Assembly: GCA_047600765.1 (NCBI GenBank)
Contig: JASGKF010000002.1
Coordinates: forward strand, 186,001 to 250,000
Origin: Viridibacterium sp047600765
Lineage (GTDB): Bacteria; Pseudomonadota; Gammaproteobacteria; Burkholderiales; Rhodocyclaceae
Reading direction: 5' to 3'
DNA: 64,000 nt
Shown: positions 56,233 through 64,000 of the stretch, in pieces
Layout: each line of letters opens with the position of its first letter
Numbering within the stretch: position 1 is the stretch's first letter
Program-made: the position numbers and the translations under genes
The notes under the pieces: generated by a model
Told to the model about the DNA's origin: nothing
Databases searched by the model: none
What the model saw: the letters and a program-made list of their open reading frames with translations, nothing else

Positions 56233-56574
56233 TCAGTGACCCGCGTCGAGAGGAGAAGTTTCCGCCAGCACCCAGCTCATGTAGTCCGGCAGGCCATGCG
56301 ACACGGGCAGGGCGATGATCTCCGGCACTTCGTAGGGATGGATCGCACTGATGGCGGCTTCCAGCGCACCGTAGCGGGCGGCGGTGGTCTTGATCAGCAG
56401 CGGCACTTCGCTGCTGTCTTCGACGGCCCCTTGCCAGCGATACACCGACTGGCAGGGGGCGAGGATGTTGACGCAGGCGGCCAGCCGGCGCTCGATCAGC
56501 GCCTCCGCGATCTTGCGCGCGGTGTCGGCGTCAGGTGTGTTGCAGACAACCAGCAGGACGGCGTTGGGCTGCAT
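56233..56574 (-). CDS. cutA: Divalent-cation tolerance protein CutA
   Basis: 113 residues from ATG 56574. Signatures are LLVVCNTPDADTARKIAEAL, IERRLAACVNILAPCQSVYR and AISAIHPYEVPEIIALPVSH, near-identical in layout to trimeric CutA1. The position just upstream of dsbD is conserved in many proteobacteria. The exact biochemical role is still debated (copper tolerance or signalling). Confidence 0.95.
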   Translation of the reverse strand: MQPNAVLLVVCNTPDADTARKIAEALIERRLAACVNILAPCQSVYRWQGAVEDSSEVPLLIKTTAARYGALEAAISAIHPYEVPEIIALPVSHGLPDYMSWVLAETSPLDAGH

Positions 56575-56585
56575 CGCGATGGCGA

Positions 56586-57137
56586 TCAGGGTGCCTGGCG
56601 CGGAGCGCCCACAGCCGGCGGCGGCATGCCGGCGCTGACCTCGGGGTAGGGCAGCTTCGCCGCCGTCAGTGCAGCACGGTAGTTCTTCTGCAGCTCGTCC
56701 ATCAGGCCACGGCCCCATTCCTGGCCGAGCACCAGGCTCTCCTGTGCGATCTGCGGCGTGACGGCCGAGACGCGCTTGCCGAGCGGCGAGGTGTAGAAGG
56801 CCAGCAGCTCGCGCACTTCGGCGGCCGAGAAATGCTTGTGATAAATCTCGACCATGCGGTCGACCAGTTCGCCCTTGGCCAGCGAGCGGGTGACGAAGAG
56901 CTTGTCGACTTCCTTGTCGAGGATCTCGAAGGTGCGCGGCGTGCAGTTGGTGCAGTTGCGCATCGACTGGCGCAGGGCCTGTTGCGCGAGGCGGCCCATT
57001 TGCTGGCCGATGCGTGAAGAGCCGGAGGCTTCCATCATCTTGCGGATGTCAGAGCGCTTTTCGGCGGTCAGTTCGTCAGCGTGTGCGGGCAGTTGCAAGC
57101 ACAGCAGGGCGACGAGGCCCATGAGCAGATGTTTCAT
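56586..57137 (-). CDS. DUF2059-family exported protein
   Basis: 183 residues, signal peptide MKHLLMGLVALLCLQLPAHA. The DUF2059 domain (about 85-145) includes FVTRSLAKGELVDRMVEIYH, KHFSAAEVRELLAFYTSPLG and KRVSAVTPQI. The Cys pair in MRNCTNCTPRT is additional. A Pro-rich tail follows. The role of DUF2059 is unknown; it is usually periplasmic. It starts 1 bp before the GST stop and lies 11 bp ahead of cutA. Confidence 0.85.
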   Translation of the reverse strand: MKHLLMGLVALLCLQLPAHADELTAEKRSDIRKMMEASGSSRIGQQMGRLAQQALRQSMRNCTNCTPRTFEILDKEVDKLFVTRSLAKGELVDRMVEIYHKHFSAAEVRELLAFYTSPLGKRVSAVTPQIAQESLVLGQEWGRGLMDELQKNYRAALTAAKLPYPEVSAGMPPPAVGAPRQAP

Positions 57138-57138
57138 T

Positions 57139-57747
57139 TCAGGCTTTCGGAATGGTCTGTGAAAAGCTGTCGCGCTGCGACAGGCGTGTGGTCAGCGCGG
57201 TAAGGGCCGGGTGCTTGCTGCGCCACTCGAACTGCGGCAGGCGGAAGTCCAGCCACAGCAGCATGCAGCCGGTGGCGACGTCGGCGGCGCTCAGCGCATT
57301 GCCGAACAGGAATTCGCGGTTCGTCGCCTGACGCTCCAGCGCAGCCAGTCCGCGATCGATCTTGCCCAGCTGCCGCGCGACCCAGTCGGGCACCTGCTTC
57401 TCGGCCGGGCGGCGGCCTTCGACGACGATGGCCACGCCCGCATCGCAGACACCGTCGGCGAGCGTCACGAGCTGGCGCACGACCAGCGCATCGCGCTTGT
57501 CGGCCGGGTAGAGCTGTACGGCGCCACCCTGTAGCTCGAGGTAGTCGAGCAGGATGTTGGAGTCGAACAGCACATCGCCCGCGTCGGTCACCAGTGCCGG
57601 CACCTTGCCCAGCGGGTTGAAGTCAGGCACGTGGGTCGTGACTTCCCAGGGCGGGTCATTGATGAATTCCGCTTCCAGGCCCTTCTCGATGAGCGAGATG
57701 CGCACCTTGCGCACGTAGGGGCTGGTGTAGGAACCGATCAGCTTCAT
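57139..57747 (-). CDS. Glutathione S-transferase
   Basis: 202 residues from ATG 57747. The thioredoxin-like N-terminal domain (MKLIGSYTSPYVRKVRISLI, NPLGKVPALVTDAGDVLFDS) has Ser8 or Tyr as possible catalytic residue and the Glu/Asp-Ser glutathione clamp in FDSNILLDYLE. The all-helical C-terminal domain includes ALSAADVATGCMLLWLDFRL. It is the YibF-like class common in betaproteobacteria. It is 10 bp downstream of the hydrolase. Confidence 0.92.
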   Translation of the reverse strand: MKLIGSYTSPYVRKVRISLIEKGLEAEFINDPPWEVTTHVPDFNPLGKVPALVTDAGDVLFDSNILLDYLELQGGAVQLYPADKRDALVVRQLVTLADGVCDAGVAIVVEGRRPAEKQVPDWVARQLGKIDRGLAALERQATNREFLFGNALSAADVATGCMLLWLDFRLPQFEWRSKHPALTALTTRLSQRDSFSQTIPKA

Positions 57748-57757
57748 GACATTCCTT

Positions 57758-58408
57758 TCAGGGGCACTCGCAGGACGCGCGGTTGATGATGTCGCGGATG
57801 ATGTGCAGGCGGGCGTGGAAGAAGTGATCGGCGCCGGGCACAACGACCACCGGCACTTCCAGCGGTTCGGCCCAGGCCAGCACGTTCTGCAGCGGTACGG
57901 TCTCGTCCTTCGAGCCGTGGATGACCAGCGTGTCGGGGCCGACTGCGGCGGTGTCGTACTGGCGCGCACCTTCGACGTGGCCGGCGGCGGTGCCGACGAG
58001 GATCATGCGTTTCACCGGTGTGCCGGCATCGGCAAGGCGATGCGCCACGCGGGTCTGCACATAGGCGCCGAACGAGAAGCCGGCCAGCACCGTGGTGCCG
58101 GCGGCGTCGGGCCAGTTGCGGCGCGCCCAGTCGAGCACGGCCAGCATGTCTTCGGTCTCGCCTTGTCCCTGGTCGTGCGTGCCAGCCGTCTTGCCGACAC
58201 CGCGGAAGTTGGGGCGCAGCGCGCAGTAGCCAAGGTCGCGCAGGGTGCGCGCCAGCGTGTACGCCACCTTGTTGGTATTGGCGCCGCCGAACAGCGGGTG
58301 CGGGTGGGCCACGAGGGCGATGCCGCGCACCGTGTCGGGCTGGTCGATGAGGACTTCGATGGGGCCGATGGGGCCGTCAACGAGGGTGGGGCCGGCGGGG
58401 GCGTTCAT
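57758..58408 (-). CDS. Alpha/beta hydrolase
   Basis: 216 residues. The oxyanion segment is ALVAHPHPLFGGANTNKVAY, the nucleophile Ser lies in LAGFSFGAYVQ, the Asp in VIHGSKDETVP and the His in GADHFFHARLH. This is the small prokaryotic alpha/beta-hydrolase group often annotated as KANL3/Tex30-like. Substrate unknown. Its start overlaps the stop of the ferredoxin gene by 4 bp, and the next gene is a GST, so the run may serve stress or detoxification. Confidence 0.88.
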   Translation of the reverse strand: MNAPAGPTLVDGPIGPIEVLIDQPDTVRGIALVAHPHPLFGGANTNKVAYTLARTLRDLGYCALRPNFRGVGKTAGTHDQGQGETEDMLAVLDWARRNWPDAAGTTVLAGFSFGAYVQTRVAHRLADAGTPVKRMILVGTAAGHVEGARQYDTAAVGPDTLVIHGSKDETVPLQNVLAWAEPLEVPVVVVPGADHFFHARLHIIRDIINRASCECP

Positions 58409-58716
58409 AGCTTGAGGCGTTCGACGATGCGGCCGTTCTGGATGTGCTCGCTGATGATCTCGTCGATGTCGGACTCGTCCACGAAGGTGTACCAGGTGCC
58501 CTCGGGGTAGACCACCAGCACGGGGCCGTCGTCACAGCGGTCGAGGCAGCCGGCCTTGTTGATGCGCACCTTGCCCTGGCCCTTGAGGCCGAGCTTGGCG
58601 ATGCGGTCCTTGGCGTAGGCCTGCAGGCGGCTGGCGCCATGGTTGTTGCAGCAGGAGTCGGGGGCTTCACGCTGGTTGCAGCAGAAGAAGACGTGGTGCT
58701 TGAAGTAGGAGTCCAT
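58405..58716 (-). CDS. Thioredoxin-like [2Fe-2S] ferredoxin
   Basis: 103 residues from ATG 58716. Cysteines of the cluster are in FFCCNQREAPDSCCNNHGAS and KAGCLDRCDDGPVLVVYPEG, followed by TWYTFVDESDIDEII. This is the shethna/thioredoxin-like 2Fe-2S type known from Azotobacter. It transfers electrons; the partner is unknown. First gene of the minus-strand ferredoxin-hydrolase-GST-DUF2059-cutA-dsbD run. Confidence 0.92.
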   Translation of the reverse strand: MDSYFKHHVFFCCNQREAPDSCCNNHGASRLQAYAKDRIAKLGLKGQGKVRINKAGCLDRCDDGPVLVVYPEGTWYTFVDESDIDEIISEHIQNGRIVERLKL

Positions 58717-58949
58717 GTGCAGCGCCAGAAGGAGGTTGAACCGCCGCATTATAGGGCTTGGCGCCGTGCCTTCCAGCCGGCGGGTCATGCAATCTGCTGC
58801 GCAGCACCAATGTTTTGCAGCGACGTGAATGCTGCAGCGCATGCAGGCTGCGTAAGTTGGCAGTAAGACTTGGCTCCTAGTCTGCTGCCACGTAGCGATG
58901 CGGGAGTGATCGTACGCAGGCGTGGCCCACCAACAAGGAGGAGATCTTC

Positions 58950-60593
58950 ATGGCTAAGGAAGGCATTACAAAAGAAGAGCGAACAGTCATCTTCGCGTCT
59001 TCGCTCGGTACGGTGTTCGAGTGGTACGACTTTTATCTGTACGGCTCGCTGGCGGCGGTCATCGCCAAGCAGTTCTTCTCGGGCGTCAATGAGACGACCG
59101 GCTTCATCTTCGCGTTGCTGGCCTTCGCGGCAGGCTTCGCGGTGCGCCCCTTCGGCGCCATCGTGTTTGGTCGCCTCGGTGACCTGATCGGTCGCAAATA
59201 CACCTTCCTCGTCACCATCCTCATCATGGGTGTGTCGACCTTCATCGTCGGCTTGCTGCCGTCATACGCCACCATCGGCATCGCGGCACCGATCATCCTG
59301 ATCGGCCTGCGCCTGCTGCAGGGCCTGGCGCTGGGCGGTGAGTACGGCGGTGCGGCTACCTACGTGGCCGAGCATGCACCGCATGGCAAGCGCGGTTTCT
59401 TCACGAGCTGGATCCAGACCACGGCAACGATGGGCCTGTTCCTGTCCCTGCTGGTGATCCTCGGTGTGCGTACCTGGCTGTCGCCCGAAGAGTTCGATGC
59501 CTGGGGCTGGCGTGTGCCGTTCCTGCTGTCCATCGTGCTGCTGGGTATCTCGGTGTGGATCCGGATGCAACTGTCCGAGTCGCCCGTGTTTGCACGCATG
59601 AAGGCAGAGGGCAAGGCATCCAAGGCTCCGCTGACCGAATCCTTCGGTCGCTGGGACAACCTCAAGGTCGTCATCCTGTCGCTGTTCGGTGCCACGGCTG
59701 GTCAGGCTGTCGTGTGGTACACGGGCCAGTTCTACGCGCTGTTCTTCCTCACGCAGACGCTCAAGATCGATGGTGTTACGGCCAACCTGCTGATTGCTGC
59801 GGCACTCGCTGCCGGTACGCCGTTCTTCATCTTCTTCGGCTCGCTGTCGGACAAGATCGGTCGCAAGCCCATCATCATGGCCGGCTGCCTGATCGCGGCG
59901 CTGACCTACTTCCCGATCTTCAAGGCCATTGCCGGCGCGGGTAACCCCGATCTGGCCAAGGCCCAGGCGACGGCACCGGTGACGGTGGTGGCTGATCCGG
60001 CGGCGTGTGCCTTCCAGTTCAACCCGGTGGGTACGGCGAAGTTCACGGGCTCGTGTGACATCGCCAAGGGTGCGCTGGCCCGTCGCTCGGTGAACTACAC
60101 CAACGTGGCGGCTCCGGCTGGCACAGTGGCGCAGATCAAGGTTGGCGAGAAGGTCATCGCCAGCTACGAGGGTGCGGGCCTGTCGAAGGACGACGCCAAG
60201 GCCAAGGGTGATGCCTTCAACAAGGACCTCGGCGCCGCGCTGAAGGAAGCCGGTTACCCGGACAAGGCCGACCCGGCGAAGATCGACAAGTTCACCGTCT
60301 GGCTGCTGCTGACCGTGCTCGTGATCTACGTGACCATGGTGTACGGCCCGATCGCGGCCTGGCTGGTCGAACTGTTCCCGACGCGCATCCGCTACACCTC
60401 GATGTCGCTGCCGTACCACATTGGTAACGGCTGGTTCGGCGGCTTCCTGCCGACGACGGCTTTCGCCATGGTGGCTGCAACGGGTGATGTGTACTACGGT
60501 CTGTGGTATCCGATCGTGGTGGCGCTGGTGACGGTGGTGGTGGGTACGTTGTTCCTGCCTGAAACCAAGGACCGCGACATCCACCAGGATTGA
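58950..60593 (+). CDS. MHS-family (ProP/KgtP-like) MFS transporter with a large extra-membrane insertion
   Basis: 547 residues; a strong ribosome-binding site (AAGGAGGAGA) precedes ATG 58950. The metabolite:H+ symporter signatures are FEWYDFYLYGSLAAVIAKQF, RPFGAIVFGRLGDLIGRKYT, LRLLQGLALGGEYGGAATYV and ELFPTRIRYTSMSLPYHIGN. Between transmembrane helices 8 and 9, about 120 residues (near 335-450) form a hydrophilic insert (AFQFNPVGTAKFTGSCDIAK...) with two Cys. Ordinary MHS members of about 430 residues lack it. The substrate is probably an organic acid or osmolyte. A terminator follows. Confidence 0.9.
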   Translation: MAKEGITKEERTVIFASSLGTVFEWYDFYLYGSLAAVIAKQFFSGVNETTGFIFALLAFAAGFAVRPFGAIVFGRLGDLIGRKYTFLVTILIMGVSTFIVGLLPSYATIGIAAPIILIGLRLLQGLALGGEYGGAATYVAEHAPHGKRGFFTSWIQTTATMGLFLSLLVILGVRTWLSPEEFDAWGWRVPFLLSIVLLGISVWIRMQLSESPVFARMKAEGKASKAPLTESFGRWDNLKVVILSLFGATAGQAVVWYTGQFYALFFLTQTLKIDGVTANLLIAAALAAGTPFFIFFGSLSDKIGRKPIIMAGCLIAALTYFPIFKAIAGAGNPDLAKAQATAPVTVVADPAACAFQFNPVGTAKFTGSCDIAKGALARRSVNYTNVAAPAGTVAQIKVGEKVIASYEGAGLSKDDAKAKGDAFNKDLGAALKEAGYPDKADPAKIDKFTVWLLLTVLVIYVTMVYGPIAAWLVELFPTRIRYTSMSLPYHIGNGWFGGFLPTTAFAMVAATGDVYYGLWYPIVVALVTVVVGTLFLPETKDRDIHQD

Positions 60594-60618
60594 TGCAGTC
60601 CACGCAGTAAGAGACAGA

Positions 60619-60645
60619 ATGGCCCGCTGCGTGCGGGCCATTTTT
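60619..60645 (+). terminator. Intrinsic terminator of the MFS transporter gene
   Basis: ATGGCCCGC-TGCGT-GCGGGCCAT followed by TTTTT. Perfect 9-bp stem, 25 bp past the stop. Confidence 0.92.
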
Positions 60646-60694
60646 CTCTGCAGTGTGCGTTTGTAGTTCCCCTTTGTTTTCCGCCGGGCATGCC

Positions 60695-61438
60695 ATGAAA
60701 TACGCGTTCATTGCCGACCTGCACAGCAACATCGAAGCCCTGGAAGCCGTGCTGCATCACGCGGCGATGCACGGCGCCGAGCGGCGCGTGTTTCTTGGCG
60801 ACCTCGTCGGGTATGGCGCAGATCCGGCGGCTGTCGTGGATCGCGTGGCGAGCTGTCTGCAGCGCGGCGATCTGGCCGTGATGGGCAATCACGACAGCGC
60901 GGTGTGCGGGCGCGAGCCCAACACCATGAACGAGGACGCGCAGGCAGCCGTGCTGTGGACACGCGAGCAACTGAGCGGAGAACAGCTTTCCTTCCTGCGT
61001 GAGCTGCCGCTGATCCTGCGGCAGGACGACATCACCTGCGTCCACGCCAGCGCGGCCGATCCCGGTCGCTGGACCTACGTCTTCGATGGCCTCGCGGCGA
61101 TGCGCAGCCTTGAGGAGGCCGGGACGTCCTGGGTGTTCAGTGGGCATGTGCATGACCCGACCTTGTTCTATGCCGGGCGCGACGGGCGCCTGCTGCCCTT
61201 CCTGCCAAGTGAAGGCGTGGTGATTCCCGTGCCTGCGCATCGGCAGTGGCTGGCCATCGTGGGTTCTTGCGGGCAGCCGCGCGATCTGCGGCCCGGTGCG
61301 CGGTATGCGTTGTTCGACAGCGAGCAGCAGCGCCTGCGGTTTTTCCGTGTTCCTTATGATGCGACGAGCGCGGCGGCGAAGATTCGTGCGGCAGGGATGG
61401 CCGAGCGTTTTGCGCTGCATCTGGAGGGGCGCGCCTGA
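60695..61438 (+). CDS. Metallophosphoesterase
   Basis: 247 residues from ATG 60695. All metal motifs are present: DLHSNIEALEAVL (DxH), GDLVGYGADP (GD), GNHDSAVCG (GNHD), an H in VHASAADP and GHVHDPTLF. It belongs to the calcineurin-like family. The GDLVGYG variant resembles PPP/YfcE-like serine-threonine phosphatases. Its stop overlaps the start of the protein-kinase gene in ATGA. A phosphatase and kinase pair acting on the same targets is the most likely meaning, but this is inferred. Confidence 0.88.
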   Translation: MKYAFIADLHSNIEALEAVLHHAAMHGAERRVFLGDLVGYGADPAAVVDRVASCLQRGDLAVMGNHDSAVCGREPNTMNEDAQAAVLWTREQLSGEQLSFLRELPLILRQDDITCVHASAADPGRWTYVFDGLAAMRSLEEAGTSWVFSGHVHDPTLFYAGRDGRLLPFLPSEGVVIPVPAHRQWLAIVGSCGQPRDLRPGARYALFDSEQQRLRFFRVPYDATSAAAKIRAAGMAERFALHLEGRA

Positions 61439-62836
61439 TGGCCTTGTCGGAAGGCGACGAGCTGGACGGTTACCGCATCCTCTCGCGCCGCCATGCCGGC
61501 GGCATGGCCGTCATCTACGACGTCGCACGGGACGATCTGCCTGTGCCGGCCGTCATGAAAGTACCGCGCTTCGGTCAGGGTGACACGGGTGCCACCATTG
61601 TCGGTTTCGAGGTCGAGCAGATGGTGCTGGCTGCCGGCGGTGGCGATCCCTTGCCGCGCCTGTTTGCCCAGGGCGATCTGGCGGCAACGCCCTATCTGGT
61701 GATGGAGCGGATCGAGGGCACGGTGATCGCCGATCTCGTTGACCAGGCCCCGCTACCCGTTCGACGAACTCCAGCGCATCGGCATCGCCGTGGCCGAAGC
61801 GCTGGACAGTCTGCATCGACGCGACATCATCCATCTCGACATCAAGCCTTCCAACATCATCCTGCGGCCGGACGGGCGCGCCGCGCTGATCGACCTTGGT
61901 CTGGCCCATCACCGTCGGCTCCCCGATCTGCTGGCCGAAGAGATTCGCCGCCCCGTAGGATCGGCGCCCTACATCTCGCCAGAGCAGGTGCTGGGCGTGC
62001 GCACGGAATCGCGCAGCGACCTGTTTGCGTTGGGCGTGATGCTTTACGAGTTGGCCACCGGCGAGCTGCCCTACGGTGCGCCGACCAGTCTGTCCGGCAT
62101 GCGCCGCCGTCTGCATGTGCAGCCCTTGCCGCCGCGTGCACTAAGGGCGGATCTGCCGCCGGCCATGCAGGAAGCCATCCTGCGTTGCCTCGAGATCGAA
62201 CCGGCGAAGCGTTACCGCAGCGGCCATGATCTGGCGGCCGATCTGCAGCATCCTGAACGCATGCAGCTTGGCGAGCGTGCGCATCGCAGCGCACGCGATG
62301 GCGTACTCCAGCGCATCAGGCGCTGGTTTGTCGGCGTGGGGCTGGAGCCGTCGCGCATGCAGACCGCCCCGGCGATGGCCGGTGCAGGGCAGGTGCCCAT
62401 CGTGCTGGTGTCGGTCGCCATCAATCACACCAACGCGCAGACACATGCCGCGCTGCGTCGGGAGGCCGAACGTCTGGCGCGTACCCGGCCCGAAGCACGC
62501 CTGGCCTTCGTCACTGTCGTGCGGCCGCCACCGGCGATGGGCGTGGCCGATGACAAGCGCAGCGCGCCACGCGAGCATTTGCGCGTGCTGGTCGAGTTGC
62601 GTAGCTGGGCCGCCGGGATTGACGTGGATCCGGCGCGCGTGACTTGCCATGTCATCGAGGGCAGCGATCCGGCCGAGGCAGTGCTCGACTACGTGCGCAG
62701 CAATCACGTTGACACCTTGTTGCTGGGCGCACCACCTGCCAGTCTGGCGGACAGCCGCTTGCTGCAACCGGTGGCTGTTCGCATTGCCTTGCAAGCCCCT
62801 TGCACGGTGGTCATCGCGCGCGTGCCGCAAGGATGA
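61438..62836 (+). CDS. Serine/threonine protein kinase fused to a UspA-like domain (frameshifted)
   Basis: A kinase followed by a universal-stress domain. The first part (DGYRILSRRHAGGMAVIYDV, lysine in PAVMKVPRF, YLVMERIEGTVIADL) is in one frame. From FDELQRIGIAVAEALDSLHR it is in another: catalytic IIHLDIKPSNIIL, DLGLAHHRR and SAPYISPEQVLG. The C-terminal UspA domain (about 320-465) is VPIVLVSVAINHTN through VDTLLLGAPPAS. The break is at about 61756-61758, where CTACCCGTTC should probably be CTACCGTTC. Corrected length is 465 residues. HLD replaces HRD (non-RD type), so activation-loop phosphorylation may not be needed. Confidence 0.85.
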
Positions 62837-62923
62837 AGACGGGGGTTTTTCTCAGCCAGAGGCACGCGGGCTGCGTGCTACACTGGCCGCCGCTTTCGCC
62901 CCTCTGACCTGGTCACGGACTGC

Positions 62924-63610
62924 ATGCGCATCCTGATTGCTGAAGATGACGAACTCATCGCCGATGCGCTGAGCCGCGCGCTCAAGCGCGCTGGCTACGC
63001 GGTGGATCATGCTGCCACGGGCAGCGAGGCCGACGCCGCGCTGGCGTCACAAACCTACGACCTGCTGGTGCTCGACCTGGGCTTGCCGCGCATGTCTGGC
63101 CTCGAGGTGTTGCAGCGTCTGCGGGCACGCAAGTTGACCTGTCCGGTGCTCATCCTGACCGCACGCGATGCCGTGCAGGATCGCGTCAGCGGCCTCGATG
63201 CCGGCGCCGACGATTACCTCACCAAACCTTTTGCCCTGCCCGAGCTGGAAGCGCGCGTGCGCGCCTTGACGCGCCGTGGAACGGGGCAGTCGCGCGTCGT
63301 CACGTTCGGCGCCCTGCAATACGATCAGGCCGATCGCTCGGTCACGGTGGAGGGGCATGCGCTGGACCTTTCCGCACGTGAAGCCGGCGTGCTGGAAGTG
63401 CTGTTGCTGCGTGCAGGCCGGCTGGTGAGCAAGGACCACCTTGTGGATCATCTCTGTGGCTGGGGCGAGGAAGTGTCGCTGAATGCCATCGAGGTCTACG
63501 TGCATCGCTTGCGCAAGAAGCTGGAGCACAGCGGCCTGAAGATCGCGACCGTGCGCGGCCTGGGTTATTGCCTGGAAAAACCCGATGCGGCTGTCCCGCC
63601 TGCTGCGTAG
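62924..63610 (+). CDS. OmpR-family response regulator (TctD/QseB-like)
   Basis: 228 residues. The receiver domain has acidic EDDE, phospho-acceptor Asp in LLVLDLGLPRMSGLEV, T in ILTARD and K in YLTKPFAL. The winged-helix DNA-binding domain follows (about 125-220, LSAREAGVLEVLLLRAGRLV and LNAIEVYVHRLRKKLEHSGL). TctD-type regulators control tricarboxylate transport; others in this class control motility or metal stress. The downstream kinase begins 26 bp before its end. Confidence 0.92.
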   Translation: MRILIAEDDELIADALSRALKRAGYAVDHAATGSEADAALASQTYDLLVLDLGLPRMSGLEVLQRLRARKLTCPVLILTARDAVQDRVSGLDAGADDYLTKPFALPELEARVRALTRRGTGQSRVVTFGALQYDQADRSVTVEGHALDLSAREAGVLEVLLLRAGRLVSKDHLVDHLCGWGEEVSLNAIEVYVHRLRKKLEHSGLKIATVRGLGYCLEKPDAAVPPAA

Positions 63611-64000
63611 GCTGAGGGGCAAGCGCAGCGACACGCTGGCACCCGGAGCGTCGTATTCGCTGTTCGGCGAGATCCTCGACTGGATGCTGGCGCCGCTGCT
63701 GTTCCTGTGGCCCATCTCCATCATCCTGACCTACGACGTCGCGACGCATATAGCCAACCAGCCTTATGACCAGGCGCTGGCCGACCAGGTGCGCGCCATC
63801 TCACGGCAGATCCGCAGCTCGGCCGATGGCGGTATCAGCATCGACCTCTCATCGTCGGCGAGCCGCCTGTTGCGCTCCGACACCGAGGACACGGTCTACT
63901 ACCAGGTCGTTTCGCCACAAGGCCGTCTGCTGGCTGGCGACCCTGAAGTACCCGCGCCTGAAACTTCCGAGTTGAAGGTGGGCGAGATCCACTTCCACGA
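63585..64000 (+). CDS. Sensor histidine kinase (TctE/QseC-like), 5' part only
   Basis: The open frame from ATG 63585 runs off the window end. Visible: a basic N-terminus (MRLSRLLRRLRGKRSDTL), a transmembrane helix near 35-55 (MLAPLLFLWPISIILTYDVA), and the start of a periplasmic sensor domain (SYSLFGEILDWMLAPLLFLW, THIANQPYDQALADQVRAIS) of the 2CSK_N type seen in TctE kinases. The catalytic domains lie beyond base 64000. It is coupled to the OmpR-type regulator by a 26-bp overlap. Confidence 0.85.
   Translation, partial: MRLSRLLRRLRGKRSDTLAPGASYSLFGEILDWMLAPLLFLWPISIILTYDVATHIANQPYDQALADQVRAISRQIRSSADGGISIDLSSSASRLLRSDTEDTVYYQVVSPQGRLLAGDPEVPAPETSELKVGEIHFH

Overview
The window is a chromosomal segment of a GC-rich betaproteobacterium. 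The set of house-keeping proteins, a PEP-CTERM sorted exoprotein, a TonB receptor tied to YfiR and c-di-GMP signalling, and an Nrt-type nitrate transporter together fit Rhodocyclales or a close relative. That placement is inferred from gene content, not from a search. Nothing looks like a prophage, CRISPR array or large genomic island. The accessory material is a REP-associated (RAYT-type) transposase, one clearly AT-rich gene (29835-30548) and an AT-rich scrap before gltB.

Layout. 1-7.2 kb: the end of a LacI regulator, a solute-binding protein with a LacI-like operator in its promoter, a frameshifted DegQ/HtrA protease, oxyR with an FNR-type promoter, a small orphan gene under another FNR-like box, and a secreted PL9 pectate lyase. 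7.5-14.6 kb: a five-gene minus-strand signalling operon (TonB receptor, YfiR, membrane histidine kinase, Rcp1-like receiver, REC-PAS-GGDEF-EAL protein). 14.9-20 kb: tRNA-Gly(TCC), thiS-thiG-yciI-trmB and aroK-aroB-dgt. 20-23.1 kb: CPBP protease, RAYT transposase and two secreted orphan proteins. 23.5-29.7 kb: gltB-gltD. 29.8-41.1 kb: a patchwork of an AT-rich orphan, a urtA-like binding protein without its transporter, a UPF0303 protein, a PEP-CTERM protein, a DUF1801 protein and several large exported proteins of unknown role. 41.2-45.3 kb: nasT and a nitrate ABC transporter (nrtABD). 45.4-58.7 kb: mostly minus-strand house-keeping and redox genes (SDR, dsbA, SPOR protein, carbonic anhydrase, pdxH, a giant FAD/Fe-S dehydrogenase, RidA, dsbD, cutA, GST, hydrolase, thin ferredoxin). 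59-64 kb: an MHS-family transporter, a phosphoesterase / protein-kinase-UspA pair, and a TctD/TctE-type two-component system cut by the window edge.

The best-resolved regulatory system is the nrt leader. A sigma-54 promoter with an upstream NtrC-type site should start RNA about 7 nt before two consecutive 5-bp stems with A-N-N-G-N-N hexaloops, followed at once by an intrinsic terminator and then nrtA. This is the RNA target expected for the ANTAR antiterminator NasT encoded just upstream. Two FNR-like boxes point to oxygen control near oxyR.

Three conserved genes (degQ, trmB and the protein kinase) each carry a net +1 base that breaks the frame while both halves remain well conserved. This pattern suggests base-calling or assembly indels rather than decay.
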